64,000 nucleotides of DNA, taken from positions 51,990,202 to 52,054,201 of the forward strand of contig CM055312.2 of NCBI GenBank assembly GCA_029255685.2, in the 5' to 3' direction. A program made the position numbers and the translations under genes. This stretch comes from Silene conica. Lineage: Eukaryota; Streptophyta; Magnoliopsida; Caryophyllales; Caryophyllaceae. The first letter of the stretch is position 1, and every line of letters begins with the position of its first letter. Shown in pieces: positions 1 through 11,521 of this stretch. A model generated the notes under the pieces. It saw only the letters and a program-made list of their open reading frames with translations. It did not search any database and was not told where the DNA came from.

Positions 1-1957
1 TCGTACCACCGCTATCTATTCACAAACAAGGTAACATAACCGTCACCATCACATCTTAGGATAACATAACCGTTAACCCACTCATTTAAACATACATGAG
101 CCAATAAAAGATCAATAATGCAACACTTATATCCGTTCCATGCCGAAAGAGAACACACGGGATTGAATAATGAAACAAAAGTTATAAACGCATTTCACAT
201 TACAGCTGTCCTCAGCCGTAAAATTCATAATTAATTCAAATAAAATCGAAACGATACAAGGCCAATTGGGTCGGTTTAATAAGACTTTTATCTACAATAT
301 TTGTCAAAAACACATTTCCAAAATACGAACTAAACAGGGGGTTATTGACTGATCTTTACAGTGTGTCAGAAACCGTCACACAAAATGTATTGCTTCATAA
401 AACGTGCTTAACAAATCATTTTGGGGCAAAACAAACTCCTATCATCATCTAAACTCTTCAAAGTTTAATTATTGAAAAGGACCATAATCATTTCAAAGTT
501 TAAAAATGGTTTTCAAAACAATCTTTGAGCTACTGTCCGTTCTGCGAGTATTTCAGCGCATTGTTCGTAAATAATTTATTGTGAACAAACGACATGCAAG
601 AAAATTACGATATTTTAGAGGTAGATTCTACACTTAAAATAAACAGGGGTCTATTTTCAACATTTTCAAAGGAGGATACTCTAAGATGTCGAAATAAATT
701 GTACAAGACAATGAACAGATTTGTCAAGGTGCTGAAACATCATGATGAATTAACCATTGTTAGCAAAACACTATGAACTTGAAAGACTATCAAAATAATC
801 ATCCTCAATGATCATAAACTCATTTAACGATACACTCCTTAATGAATTTCCACAATTAAAAGCTCATCCAACACAAGCATGCATGATGAAATTCATCCAA
901 ACATATGATTTATGAACCTAATCATGCTACTACTTAATCAACCACAATTCTAGTATACTAAACATTACAAGCATATAGTCATACAAACAAAGACGATAAG
1001 TCGAGTAACCCATCACCGTTACCTTATAGCTCTTCAATACGGATGATTTTGACTTAAAGCCAGTCCGGTTTGGATAACCGAACTAGCTACACACAAATAA
1101 ACGAGGTTAGCTTAGAGAACCGTGCCTTAAAGGACACGACCAGAGGATATTAAGGAAGAAATTTGATACTTTTCTTACCTAGAAAGATGGAGGGCGAGGA
1201 GAGGAAGAGATAGGCGCGAAAATCGTCCAAAACCGATAAGAAACGAAGATTTTACGATCGTTTTACGGTGGAGGTGCACAAGAAACAATGGTGTTCCTTA
1301 TTCTTTTGTGTTTTGTGTGCATGGCTGAAAAAAAGAAAGGAAGAAGAATGAAGAAGCCCTTGGGCAGCAAGGAACATGCTTTGCATGTTCAAGCCAAGTG
1401 TCGGAAGTTATTGCCAAGTGTCGAAGCTCTTACGCCAAGTGTCGAAACTCTTACGCCAAGTGTCGAGACGGTTAAACCATGTGTCGAGAGTCTTAGGACA
1501 TGTGGAAGAAGTGATTAAGGCAGGTGTCTAAGTTCTTAGGCCAAGTGTAAGAGGTGCTAAGCCCATGTGTCGAAGTTTTTAGGCCAAGTGAAAGAGGTAG
1601 CCACGAGCGAGCATCTCGTCGGCGGATATGCTGCGACAGCCTTTCGTATTTGCGGCATAATTTCCTCCACAGAAGTCCGATTGAGGTGCTTTTGGTGGCG
1701 TTGGAAAGCTAAGAAAAAGAGATAAAACTTTTATTTAATAAGCAAGAGCCAAATTTGCCTGTAAAATATCTTAAAATTAGTAACAAGGACTGAGTAGTTG
1801 TTTGCGACTTTAAGAAGTATAAGTTTAAGACGGACATATTAATATCATTGTCAAAAACGATATATTCTAAATGGAATTTTATTTATTGTGGAACATTATT
1901 ATTACTAAAACAAGATTTTAATAATATATAAATAATTGGAAATTACGGGGTGTTACA
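1..1957 (-). mobile_element. LARD family 1, 3' LTR of copy 1 (cut by window edge)
   Basis: This is the last LTR of a minus-strand gypsy-type element. On the minus strand it begins TGTAACACCCCG at position 1957, directly after a purine-rich tract, and it is nearly identical to two complete LTRs (8891-11879 and 18813-21801). Its other end lies outside the window. It differs from those LTRs by a few substitutions and one 3-base indel near 700. The short open frames inside it (for example 1288-1518) are repeated unchanged in the other LTRs and resemble no known protein. I treat them as chance frames over a minisatellite. Confidence 0.9.
1393..1599 (-). repeat. 21-22 bp minisatellite in LTR (GCCAAGTGTCGAA type)
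   Basis: About ten imperfect copies of a 21-22 bp unit follow one another, each with a core like GCCAAGTGTCGAA followed by CTCTTA. The copies decay towards the right end. The same array sits at the same place in the other two LTRs. Confidence 0.85.
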
Positions 1958-1981
1958 ATCACCCCACCTTTTAAAAAGTTT
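1958..1981 (-). other. Polypurine tract of LARD copy 1
   Basis: On the minus strand the sequence TTTTTAAAAGGTGGGGTGAT lies directly before the LTR start TGTAACACCCCG. This is the expected place for the plus-strand primer. It is repeated at 11880-11903. Confidence 0.75.
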
Positions 1982-2156
1982 CGTCCTCGAAACTTGAAAG
2001 TAGAAAAACGGTAAGTCGTAAAGACAAGGTAAATAACTAAAGCGTTTACCATATTTGATATTACAAAACTTAGAGTTATTTCAAAAACTTCAAAAACAGT
2101 TTCTAAAGGCACAAGTCCTCATCAATGGAACAAGCACTAGTACAGAAATGTCATTT

Positions 2157-2430
2157 GGCAACGGTCAAAAAACACATATGGCAACGGTTCCACGACCGTT
2201 GTAAATCGGGGCGTTGCCTTAAACAATCACCTACGGCAACGGTTGTTAACCGTTGCCAAATGTTATTTTTGGCAACGGTTGCAAGTAGGAACCGTTGCCA
2301 AAAGGTGTTTTTGGCAACGGTTATTAACAGCAACCGTTGCCTTATGTATATAAAAGGCAACGGTTATTAACAGCAACTGTTGCCTTATGTATATAAAAGG
2401 CAACGGTTCATTTTAACAACCGTTGCCGTT
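2157..2430. repeat. CACTA left subterminal repeats (GGCAACGGTT)
   Basis: At least ten GGCAACGGTT or complementary AACCGTTGCC motifs occur here, often as facing pairs about 15-20 bp apart. In CACTA elements such subterminal repeats are binding sites of the accessory transposase protein. Confidence 0.85.
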
Positions 2431-3137
2431 GCTCAATTAAAATTTTTTTAAAAAAATATATATATTCCAATAATATATTTTTGGATATATGTAAATTTTT
2501 CTATTAAGATAATAATTCATTACAAACAAATGTTTAACATATAATCAACATTACAAAGCAATATAAATACATCTTCTGCTCAAGTGAACTAAGAAAACTT
2601 CCAGCTAAACCATTTCTTCTTCTTCTCCTTCTCTTTGCCACAATATTACTTCAAGCTAAACCATTTCTTCTTCTTCTCCTTCTCCTCTTTGCCTGATTAC
2701 TTTGATAATTTCTTTGAGACCTGGCTGCAGATGGGCCTGCCGTGTCCTTATTTCCATATTGCTTCTTATCAAGTGCTTCTGTTTGTTTTGTAATCACATG
2801 GGTGATGGAATCTTGAATCTGTACAATGAAACCTTCATTAAACGCTTTAATCTATTGTCCAGCGATGAAAATCAATCTTGAAAGGGGAAATATGAACTTA
2901 GGCAGCCTTTATGTCATATGAAGAATGTGTCTAATGAAGGTATGAACTGGTTCTGGGGATAGTGTAGGCTACTGATAATGAGTCTGAGTTTAGCAGTTTG
3001 GGTCGGTTGAATAGTTAAATATAAGCTGAGAATAAAGTGTACTATCTAAGTAGGTCTAAGGTATTTGAGTTTGTTTCTGATCGAACTACGGTGTGTAAAA
3101 ATTGAGTGGGAGTATAAAAATTGAGTCGAATTATACC

Positions 3138-3224
3138 TTGATGTTGAAACCTGCTTTTGCGCTAGTCTCAAGGAACATTGCCCCTGATTCACGAGCCTTG
3201 TTATCTCCTTCGTCTATTGAGAAC
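3138..3224 (-). pseudogene. Captured exon of a Rab6-like (RABH1) small GTPase
   Basis: Read on the minus strand this gives SIDEGDNKARESGAMFLETS followed by AKAGFNIK. That is the G5 region of Rab GTPases: the ETSAKAGFNIK box binds the guanine base, and the wording fits the plant RABH1/Rab6 group that acts in Golgi traffic. The match stops at AAG|GTATAA, a plausible exon end with splice donor. Only one exon is present and the rest of the GTPase fold (P-loop, switches, prenylated tail) is absent, so it cannot make a working Rab. It lies inside the CACTA element, so it is most likely captured host sequence. Confidence 0.8.
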
Positions 3225-3344
3225 ATGGGGGGGAGAACATGGCTAATAAGAGCCATTCAATATCAAAACATTTAGGGACGGGTTACTTTAATTGTTTAAG
3301 AATGTCACACAAATACTGATGAAGACGGGTCAACATACAATACC

Positions 3345-3483
3345 TTGAAATTGGCATGGTTATTTGCAAATTTGATTGGCACTGGCTCTGGGCTCAAGTG
3401 TCCATCTATGTGCACCACGTCATTTTCCTTCAAATGCATCATAGCAGTATATGCCAAGTCACCTTGAAATATTACAGGCAACC
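3345..3483 (-). pseudogene. Captured exon resembling an organellar ssDNA-binding (OSB/SSB) protein
   Basis: The minus strand reads GDLAYTAMMHLKENDVVHID, then GHLSPEPVPIKFANNHANFK. The pattern of a 'DLA..A..HLK..D.V...G.L' strand set resembles the OB-fold of SSB and plant OSB proteins, which bind single-stranded organelle DNA. A CTAG acceptor precedes it and AAG|GTATTG follows it, so it looks like one complete captured exon with its splice sites. The family call is from pattern memory and less sure than the Rab call; another OB-fold family is possible. Confidence 0.5.
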
Positions 3484-4689
3484 TAGTAAGAAAAGAGTTT
3501 TGTAAACAAAAAATCAGTTCGTGCTGCCCTTGCGTAGTAGTTAGAAGATAATAAACTCATTGAATTACAGGCAGATGTTCGTCCAACATTAGTACATAGT
3601 AGCAAAAGAGAAAGGTTACCCTATCATATTTTACTCACAAACAGTAAACATTTCACAGTAATACAGTATACCACCAAACTTAACTACCATGAAATATATT
3701 ATCCAATGTGTCGAGATCAGAAGAGTTGGGCAGGGGGTCAATAATCATATGCAATGTTTATAAGGGAAGAAAATACAAGATCAGAACTATCACAACGTCA
3801 AATCATGAATGCTTCTCATTTTATCTTTATCATGATTCATAACCTTTCATAGTAATAGAACGTTCAACTTCAAACCCAATGGTATCTGCTGGTGCGTTGT
3901 TAATTTACAAAAACAGGAAGTGGCTTCAGTTGCAGGATTTGGTTAACAATATACTTAAAGTCTTAAACAAAGTTAGAGATGCTAGAAGTAACCATAGCTA
4001 ACCCCGATGTAAACAAAAGGATTATATAGAAACCATAGCTAACCCCGATGTAAACATTATTCCTGAACTGGGATTTACTGGGACACTTACAAAAAACAAG
4101 AAAAATTGCATCAGAACGGCGTTTAATTAGATTCTGGCTATTTGAATGAAATTTCGTCGGTTAAAGGACGACGTTTTGGGTCTGTTATCCAGGGATCCTC
4201 ACTTGAGGCATGAAGGACAAGCAGCAACAATAACAACAATGACAGTGCAGTAGCAACGCAGTAGTAAAATGGTAACATTACAACAGTAAAATCAGCAGCC
4301 TAATGGTGGTATAATCTGAGAAGGAAGTAACAAGGAATATCACTGATTCAGGAACAAAAGAAACTTCAAGGCCAACTTACCGCAGAGCAAGAAACTCCTG
4401 TCAGTTCTAAAATAAGCTCTCTAAAGAATCTGAAGAAATCATCTAGAATATCGATTGAAGAAGGCAGTAAAAGAGCTCCTTCTAGAGGAAGTACGCTTCA
4501 GACTCCTAGACCAAGTTCATCTCAGTCTACAGAGGAACACCAAATTCCTGTCGAGCAGACTCAAGTTTGTCGAGTAGACTTAACTCAATCGAGTAGGCCC
4601 AACTCGATCGGTCGAGGCAGAGCTATTCAAGTACCTGAAGCACGACATAAGGGAAGTTATGTGTGTAGTTACTGCAAGTGTATGATTCA

Positions 4690-4800
4690 CACATTATATC
4701 TGATTACTATGATCTACCATTTAACGATATTCTTGACTGGCGTAAATTTGTCATGGTCCTGAGAGAGCGGGATATATACCAGCTTAAACAAATTCTAAAG
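4690..4800 (+). pseudogene. Captured fragment of a GT47 exostosin-like glycosyltransferase
   Basis: The plus strand reads HIISDYYDLPFNDILDWRKF followed by VMVLRERDIYQLKQILK. This matches the conserved block of plant exostosin (GT47) Golgi glycosyltransferases, where 'P.IISD.YDLPF.D.LDW..F' forms part of the nucleotide-sugar site. The catalytic Golgi protein is normally 400-600 residues; only about 37 are here, followed by unrelated sequence. Its orientation is opposite to the two other captured exons. It lies in the right half of the CACTA element. Confidence 0.75.
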
Positions 4801-5435
4801 GCCGGGTATAACAGATGCAGAATTACATTAAGCAAAGAATTCAATACATGTACCAAATTAACAATCAATTACAAATAAATATACATCAACATAACTAGAA
4901 ATACCCATCAATTACATTAATAATCAATTACAAATAAGCCGAATTAAACTTACCCTAAATCAAATTAAGCAAAGAATTCAATACATATACCAAATTAAGC
5001 AAAAAATACCTGATTGCGCAGAATTAGGGTTCTTCCTGATGGGAGCAGTAACAATATTGATAACGCAAAATTGATAAAGAAGAGCGAAATTGCTGTAGAA
5101 GAGAGCGAAATTGATGAACTTGATGAATGAAATTGATGAACTTGATGAACGAAATTGATAAACTGATGAATGAAAGACGATATTGACGAGCGAATTGAAA
5201 TTGATATTTAGGAGCAGTACAGTGTTATTTAGGAGTATTAGTATTAATTTATTACTTTATTTAGGAGAGTGTTACGAAGTATTTAGGAGTAGGAGTACTG
5301 GAGTAGTATTAATTTATTTAATTAATATTTTTAGTATAACTTTTTGGAATAAGAGTAATATAATTTACGATTTTAGGTAATATTGTATATGGCGCCCAAA
5401 TTTTCAGTTTTGCGCCAAATTTTAGCTCAAGAAAT

Positions 5436-5607
5436 GGCAACGGTCATTACAAAACCGTTACCTTAAGTGTGTATAAACAACACATATGGCAACGGTTCCT
5501 GAGTGGACCGTTGCCGTATGAGTTTTTTCTCTATCTATGGCAACGGTTGTTGTTAACAACCGTTGCCTTTTCTAATTGGCAACGGTTATTTTTAATGACC
5601 GTTGCCA
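5436..5607. repeat. CACTA right subterminal repeats (GGCAACGGTT)
   Basis: Seven to eight GGCAACGGTT or complementary motifs lie inside the right terminus, matching the left array. Confidence 0.85.
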
Positions 5608-8600
5608 TTTGTCCATGCCTAAAGTCATTTCTGTACTAGTGAAGAGGATTCTCGTTGCGCATTCAAGAGTCCCACATTCCAAATCAAGAAATAGTCCAAA
5701 ACCAAATCATATCATGCGACGACAAGCGTAATACGAGTTATTAGACGTCTCCAATAACAAGTCTTACATCAAATCAACGCTAAAACCAACCTAAATTATA
5801 AACCATTTCAAGTTTTTCAAAACATGTCATTTCGAAAGTAAACTTCCATTTTTGAATCCGGAAAAATAAGTAAGGTTGTAACATAAATTAATGTTTTTCA
5901 ACAACAAAAGTAAGGTAACTCATATAGCTTATAAAATACATAAATGAAAAATAATTTGAAAATCACTTCAAACAAAACACAATGTTGAAAGCTACATATT
6001 AACAACCAAAGATGGTTGGGTCGGACCATCCAAGAAATCACAACACAAAAGGTCATAAGGAAGCTAACAAAAACAAGGCATCAAAACTACCATCTTCAGG
6101 ATTAAAGACGGTACTCAACAAGAGGGCAAAGAGGCAAAAACAACAAAGAAACTGAAGCATGAACAAAAGAGGTTTAAGGTTAGGAGAGGGAGATAACTCT
6201 TCGGATTACGGAAATCACTAACCACTCAATCCATAAATGAAACATCATCATCATCATGATTCCTTACATACCTCAGAAGACAGCTCTTTCAACCGCAAAA
6301 CTCTCAAGGCTTCCTCAACTCAATTTGGGCATTCACATCTAGTTCAACCACGATACAAGCTATCCCATTACCAAACGGACTTCACAACTCTCGGTTATTA
6401 CTCTACAACCAACATCCTTCATAGAGCTAGACCCAAAATTACTAACAAGGTTGCATTCATACTCAACTAGCATATGTTACAGATCTCCAAACAAGGTGAA
6501 TCACAAAAACAAGGATCTTAAACCTGAATCCATCGTACTTCCAGACCTATAAACGAAAATCTGTTACGCTCATACCAACAAAAAAAGATATAGAAGCGAC
6601 ACTCTCGGAACTGTACTTACTTTCATACATAGGACTATAAGATAAACATCCAAAACATATAATCCCAAAAGCATAAACACGGTATTCTTCAAACTGTAAC
6701 TATTCGCAAACCTAGGACTACGAGTTAAACATCCAAAGCATTTAGTCCCAAACTACTCAAATCTCATCGACCCAAATCAAGAAAACATCGTTTAAACCTT
6801 GACTACCATAATTACCGTAAAGTGATCATCCCAAAAGAAAGTCTCATAAAAGTAATAATTTTCACCCAAGCGGTCTCTAGATAACCATCAACACCCTCAT
6901 AGATAAGACCAAAATTATTAGCATCAGGGTTGATACCAATCCATAAGAAGCACTCATACCTTCAAACCTTTAACTTGAAACCATCAAGATGGCACACTAC
7001 CTAATAGGCTAATATTACTCAAACGTCACCCAACGCTAACTCTCTCAACTATGTCCGATAAAACAAGACCAAGGATCCTCGAAGCATATATCACTATTCC
7101 ACAAACGAAGTCAACCTCACAACTAGTCCAAGAAGAAAGGGACAAGGCTCACAACGGTTAAAGATATGATACAAACTTCGGAAACAAACGCGAAATAGAA
7201 ACTTGAGGGAGAGATACATAAGATGATGGCTAAGAGGCACTAGATTATGGGTTCCAACAAAAGTGAAGCTAAAAGTAGAAGGATAAGCGTTAGAGGTAAC
7301 AAGATATATGACGTAAAAAGAGGTCAAGTAAGCTTGGTTATGAAAGCATAACTCGACGGGATTAGCACTGAAGAAGAAAGAAGAAGAGAAGCGTTGAGGA
7401 AAGGTTATGATTTGAACTGACACAATTCCCAAGGCTCAGGCCTCCTAAAATTCTCACAAGGTTCTCATCTCCTATTTACCAATTCAAGCACACTGAACTA
7501 TCAGTTTCCAAGAATAATTTTCCCAGATGGCTTACCATACTATAAGTCCTTTCAAAGATAAGGGTGTACGATTATCCCAAATTCGACTATTCTATAACGT
7601 TTCAGGTATCTCTATGTCTTAAATCCCTCAAACGACATTTCTGTAATACTCCATGATAAACCATTTATGTATCATTGCTACTTCACAATCTTTATACTTC
7701 ATAGATTATCAACTCTCTTATTTCTTCAATTCCGAAATCTTTTATTACTCATCAAAATACTCAATTCTAATCTCACACAAGGAGTAAATCATTTGAATTC
7801 ATCAATACCTCAAAAGGTGAACACTAAGATCCACTATTGACGTCCTCAAACCTCTATATATAAATCCAAATGGCCTTTAAACGTCACAACCTCAAAATCT
7901 CACAAATCCGTAAGTTGCACCTCACTAGTTCAATCAGACATTAAAAGACGTAACTTTAGGTAGCTCCTCTAAGTTTACATCACTAACCATTTCAATACTC
8001 ATCCATCAATATACACAATTCTTATCCTCCAAAAGTAACATCCCAATTAAAGTCAAACCTAATTCCCAAAGTCAAGCATTACTAATTCACTTCACTCAAC
8101 CATTCGTCTTTACTCGCATTCCAAGTATATTATCCAATTCATTCTAAGAGTGCCCATACTTCGTTCATACTCTTAAAGCGACACATTTCAATCCACTAGT
8201 TCTAAATCGCAATTATGATTCCCAAGGTTAAACTCCACCGAATAACAGACATACAATTCAGTATGTAAACCAAGAATTCTACCAGCCAATTCCACTTCAA
8301 TATATAGGGTAAACAACTATGCATTAGGATCACCAAGACACGCCTTAATATACTCCCTAAACGTTTTTAGTCTTATTACTTTTCAAAATAAGGGTTAGGC
8401 GTTATCCTCGAACAAAATCCTCAATATCCAACTAAGTTAGGCTACCTACGAAGCGCCATGGGAAAAGGCAAGTAACAAGGATAAGGTTAAGTCGAGAAGT
8501 TACGGAAGTGGCTTCCGAGTTAAGATAGAAGATAGTTCGGGAAGGAAGGATATGCATCAAGAAATAAGGAAGAAGATGATGCAGGATGAGCAAGGATTAT

Positions 8601-8876
8601 CTTCGGGGACATAGAAGCATCCTTCAAGATAGCACGAATCTTCCATCTTCGGTAGTAGACAATAATCTTGATCGCCATCCAGGTAAGCTCATGGTTCACC
8701 AATTCTTGAGCACAAAAATAAAATCTTTGACAATTAACAAACATGTTAGACTTAACAAGGAGCAATCACATTACAGACTACCACTTGGTCCTTAAATCTA
8801 CCCATCTCTCATTCATTATTTCAGGTCAAGTTCATATTTAAGTTGGGGTACATGTGCGTGCGTCGGGAGCATTACT

Positions 8877-8888
8877 GCTCTGATACCA
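8877..8888 (-). other. Primer binding site (initiator tRNA-Met), LARD copy 1
   Basis: The minus strand reads TGGTATCAGAGC two bases after the LTR end TCACA. This is complementary to the 3' end of plant initiator tRNA-Met and fixes the element's orientation as minus. Confidence 0.9.
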
Positions 8889-9448
8889 ACTGTGACACCC
8901 CGCGATATAACATAAAACTAAACAAGTAATTTGCAGCGAAAATACGATACTTTTAAAAACTCTTCGACATATTTATTAAAACTTTTTCGCGGAATATCAA
9001 AACAACATGCGGAAGACTAAAAACTAATGAGTAAGTATAAATTATACAAAATAACTTAAATAGACGAGGGATAAGGTATCCCACGATAACAACATAAATT
9101 AAATCTAAACTAAGCGTAAGGGTAATTGTCAAATTATCAACAATGCTCGCTAGCCACACGTCTTCCCCAAACAGCACCAACCTACATTCATGAAACATGA
9201 ACGCCACAGTCAGTGGGGAGTAACTCAGGGTTCTCCCAGCCACTTTACGTCAGAAAACATGTAAACGGTAATACTAAACATCTTATACATATGAACATGT
9301 ATATAATTTCATAACCAATCATATATATTACCAAATATGAATAACATGATCAATGCGTGGGCGATAAGTCGAAAACATGTGAAAACAGCATGAATCAACA
9401 TGTATAACAGAATTAAAGCCAGCATATGAGATTGTATCAAAATCAAGG

Positions 9449-9568
9449 AAACATCCAAATGATCGACTCAGAGGCCAACAGCTAGGTGGCATGTCCAATC
9501 ATCATAATCAGGTAAACATCCAAGTGATCGACTCAGAGGCCAACAACTAGGTGGCATGTCTAATCACG
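9449..9568 (-). repeat. Two-copy direct repeat in LTR
   Basis: A unit of about 60 bp containing GATCGACTCAGAGGCCAACA and AGGTGGCATGT occurs twice in a row with few differences. The copy in the right-hand LTR is at 19371-19490. Confidence 0.85.
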
Positions 9569-9602
9569 CATACAACAAACCAAGAATAGAATGAACGCCA
9601 TC

Positions 9603-9742
9603 AGAGCGCATATGCACGACCTCTGACTAATGGAGCGCTTAGGCACGACCTCCAACGACGGGAGCGCTTAGGCACGACCTCCAACTACCGGAGCGCTTAG
9701 GCACGACCTCCTACAACGGGAGCGCTTTGGCACGACCTCCGT
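9603..9742 (-). repeat. ~29 bp tandem repeat in LTR (GGAGCGCTTAGGCACGACCT)
   Basis: Five units of about 29 bp follow one another, each with GGAGCGCTTAGGCACGACCT, the flanking bases forming a GGAG...CTCC complement. A further diverged unit lies near 9836-9862. The same array is at 19525-19664. Confidence 0.85.
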
Positions 9743-11314
9743 AACTATGTATAGCGTATAACCACTGCCTATATGCCTAAGACCTGGCCAGACCTCTCGA
9801 TGTAATAACCTACACCGAACGACACACGGGGACCGGAGCGCATATAGCACGACCTCCGACCAATCCCGAACATAGCTAAAATCCCATTCCATGGGTGGCA
9901 TTTGTTCATTACAATGGTACACAAATCGTACCACCGCTATCTATTCACAAACAAGGTAACATAACCGTCACCATCACATCTTAGGATAACATAACCGTTA
10001 ACCCACTCATTTAAACATACATGAGCCAATAAAAGATCAATAATGCAACACTTATATCCGTTCCATGCCGAAAGAGAACACACGGGATTGAATAATGAAA
10101 CAAAAGTTATAAACGCATTTCACATTACAGCTGTGCTCTGCCGTAAACTTCATAATTAATTCAAATAAAATCGAAACGATACAAGGCCAATTGGGTCGGT
10201 TTAATAAGACTTTTATCTACAATATTTGTCAAATACCCATTTCCAAAAGACGAACTTAACAGGGGATTATTGACTGATCTTTACAGTGTGTCAGAAACCG
10301 TCACACAAAATGTATTGCTTCATAAAACGTGCTTAACAAATCATTTTGGGGCAAAACAAACTCCTATCATCATCTAAACTCTTCAAAGTTTAATTATTGA
10401 AAAGGACCAGAATCATTTCAAAGTTTAAAAATGGTTTTCAAAACAATCTTTGAGCTACTGTCCGTTCTGCGAGTATTTCAGCGCATTGTTCGTAAATAAT
10501 TTATTGTGAACAAACGACATGCAAGAAAATTACGATATTTTAGAGGTATATTCTACACTTAAAATAAACAGGGGTCTATTTTCAACATTTTCAAAGGAGG
10601 ATACTCTAAGATGTCGAAATAAATTGTACAAGACAATGAACAGATTTGTCAAGGTGCTGAAACATCATGAATTAACCATTGTTAGCAGAACACTATGAAC
10701 TTGAAAGACTATCAAAATAATCATCCTCAATGATCATAAACTCATTTAACCATACACTCCTTAATGAATTTCCACAATTAAAATCTCATCCAACACAAGC
10801 ATGCATGATGAAATTCATCCAAACATATGATTTATGAACCTAATCATGCTACTACTTAATCAAACACAATTCTAGTATACTAAACATTACAAGCATATAG
10901 TCATACAAACAAAGACGATAAGTCGAGTAACCCATCACCGTTACCTTATAGCTCTTCAATACGGATGATTTTGACTTAAAGCCACTCCGGTTTGGATAAC
11001 CGAACTAGCTACACACAAATAAACGAGGTTAGCTTAGAGAACCGTGCCTTAAAGGCCACGACCAGAGGATATTAAGGAAGAAATTGGATACTTTTCTTAC
11101 CTAGAAAGATGGAGGGCGAGGAGAGGAAGAGATAGGCGCGAAAATCGTCGAAAACCGATAAGAAACGAAGATTTTACGATCGTTTTACGGTGGAGGTGCA
11201 CAAGCAACAATGGTGTTCCTTATTCTTTTGTGTTTTGTGTGCATGGCTGAAAAAAAGAAAGGAAGAAGAATGAAGAAGCCCTTGGGCAGCAAGGAACATG
11301 CTTTGCATGTTCAA

Positions 11315-11521
11315 GCCAAGTGTCGGAAGTTATTGCCAAGTGTCGAAGCTCTTACGCCAAGTGTCGAAACTCTTACGCCAAGTGTCGAGACGGTTAAACC
11401 ATGTGTCGAGAGTCTTAGGACATGTGGAAGAAGTGATTAAGGTAGGTGTCTAAGTTCTTAGGCCAAGTGTAAGAGGTGCTAAGCCCATGTGTCGAAGTTT
11501 TTAGGCCAAGTGAAAGAGGTA
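11315..11521 (-). repeat. 21-22 bp LTR minisatellite, second LTR
   Basis: This array is the same as that at 1393-1599, with essentially the same number and order of units. Confidence 0.85.

Larger units (their letters stand above)
2135..5641. mobile_element. CACTA (En/Spm) transposon nested in LARD copy 1
   Basis: The element has perfect 16-bp terminal inverted repeats, CACTAGTACAGAAATG at the left and its complement at the right. A 3-bp target duplication AAG flanks it (2132-2134 and 5642-5644). Subterminal arrays of a GGCAACGGTT motif lie at both ends, as usual for this superfamily. It is 3507 bp long. I find no transposase frame, so it is non-autonomous. Its middle carries exon-like pieces of host genes: RABH-like at 3138-3224, ssDNA-binding-protein-like at 3345-3483 and GT47-like at 4690-4800. 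Splice signals are still visible beside the first two. The element therefore looks like a gene-capturing (Pack-type) CACTA. Confidence 0.95.
1958..8890 (-). mobile_element. LARD family 1, internal region of copy 1 (non-coding)
   Basis: This is the internal region between two LTRs of the same family, read on the minus strand. It has a primer site for initiator tRNA-Met next to the 5' LTR (8877-8888) and a purine tract next to the 3' LTR (1958-1981). No frame resembles gag, protease, RT or integrase; the longest open frames are about 110 codons and unremarkable. Without the nested CACTA element (2135-5641) about 3.4 kb remains. A long LTR, valid priming signals and no coding capacity are the hallmarks of a large retrotransposon derivative (LARD), which would need proteins from an autonomous partner. 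The lineage cannot be assigned without coding sequence. Confidence 0.85.

Noticed and set aside
1288..1518. 76-codon frame, repeated three times identically in the LTRs
   Set aside because: It lies over the 21-bp minisatellite inside the LTR. Identity follows from the tandem duplication, and there is no family resemblance.
6237..6470. Frame with a run of five His residues
   Set aside because: It is a short frame in non-coding LARD sequence. The His run comes from a CAT repeat, and nothing supports a gene.
7094..7432. 112-codon minus-strand frame in the LARD internal region, also at 17016-17354
   Set aside because: Its composition is unremarkable with no known motif. Two identical copies reflect the recent duplication and give no evidence for selection.
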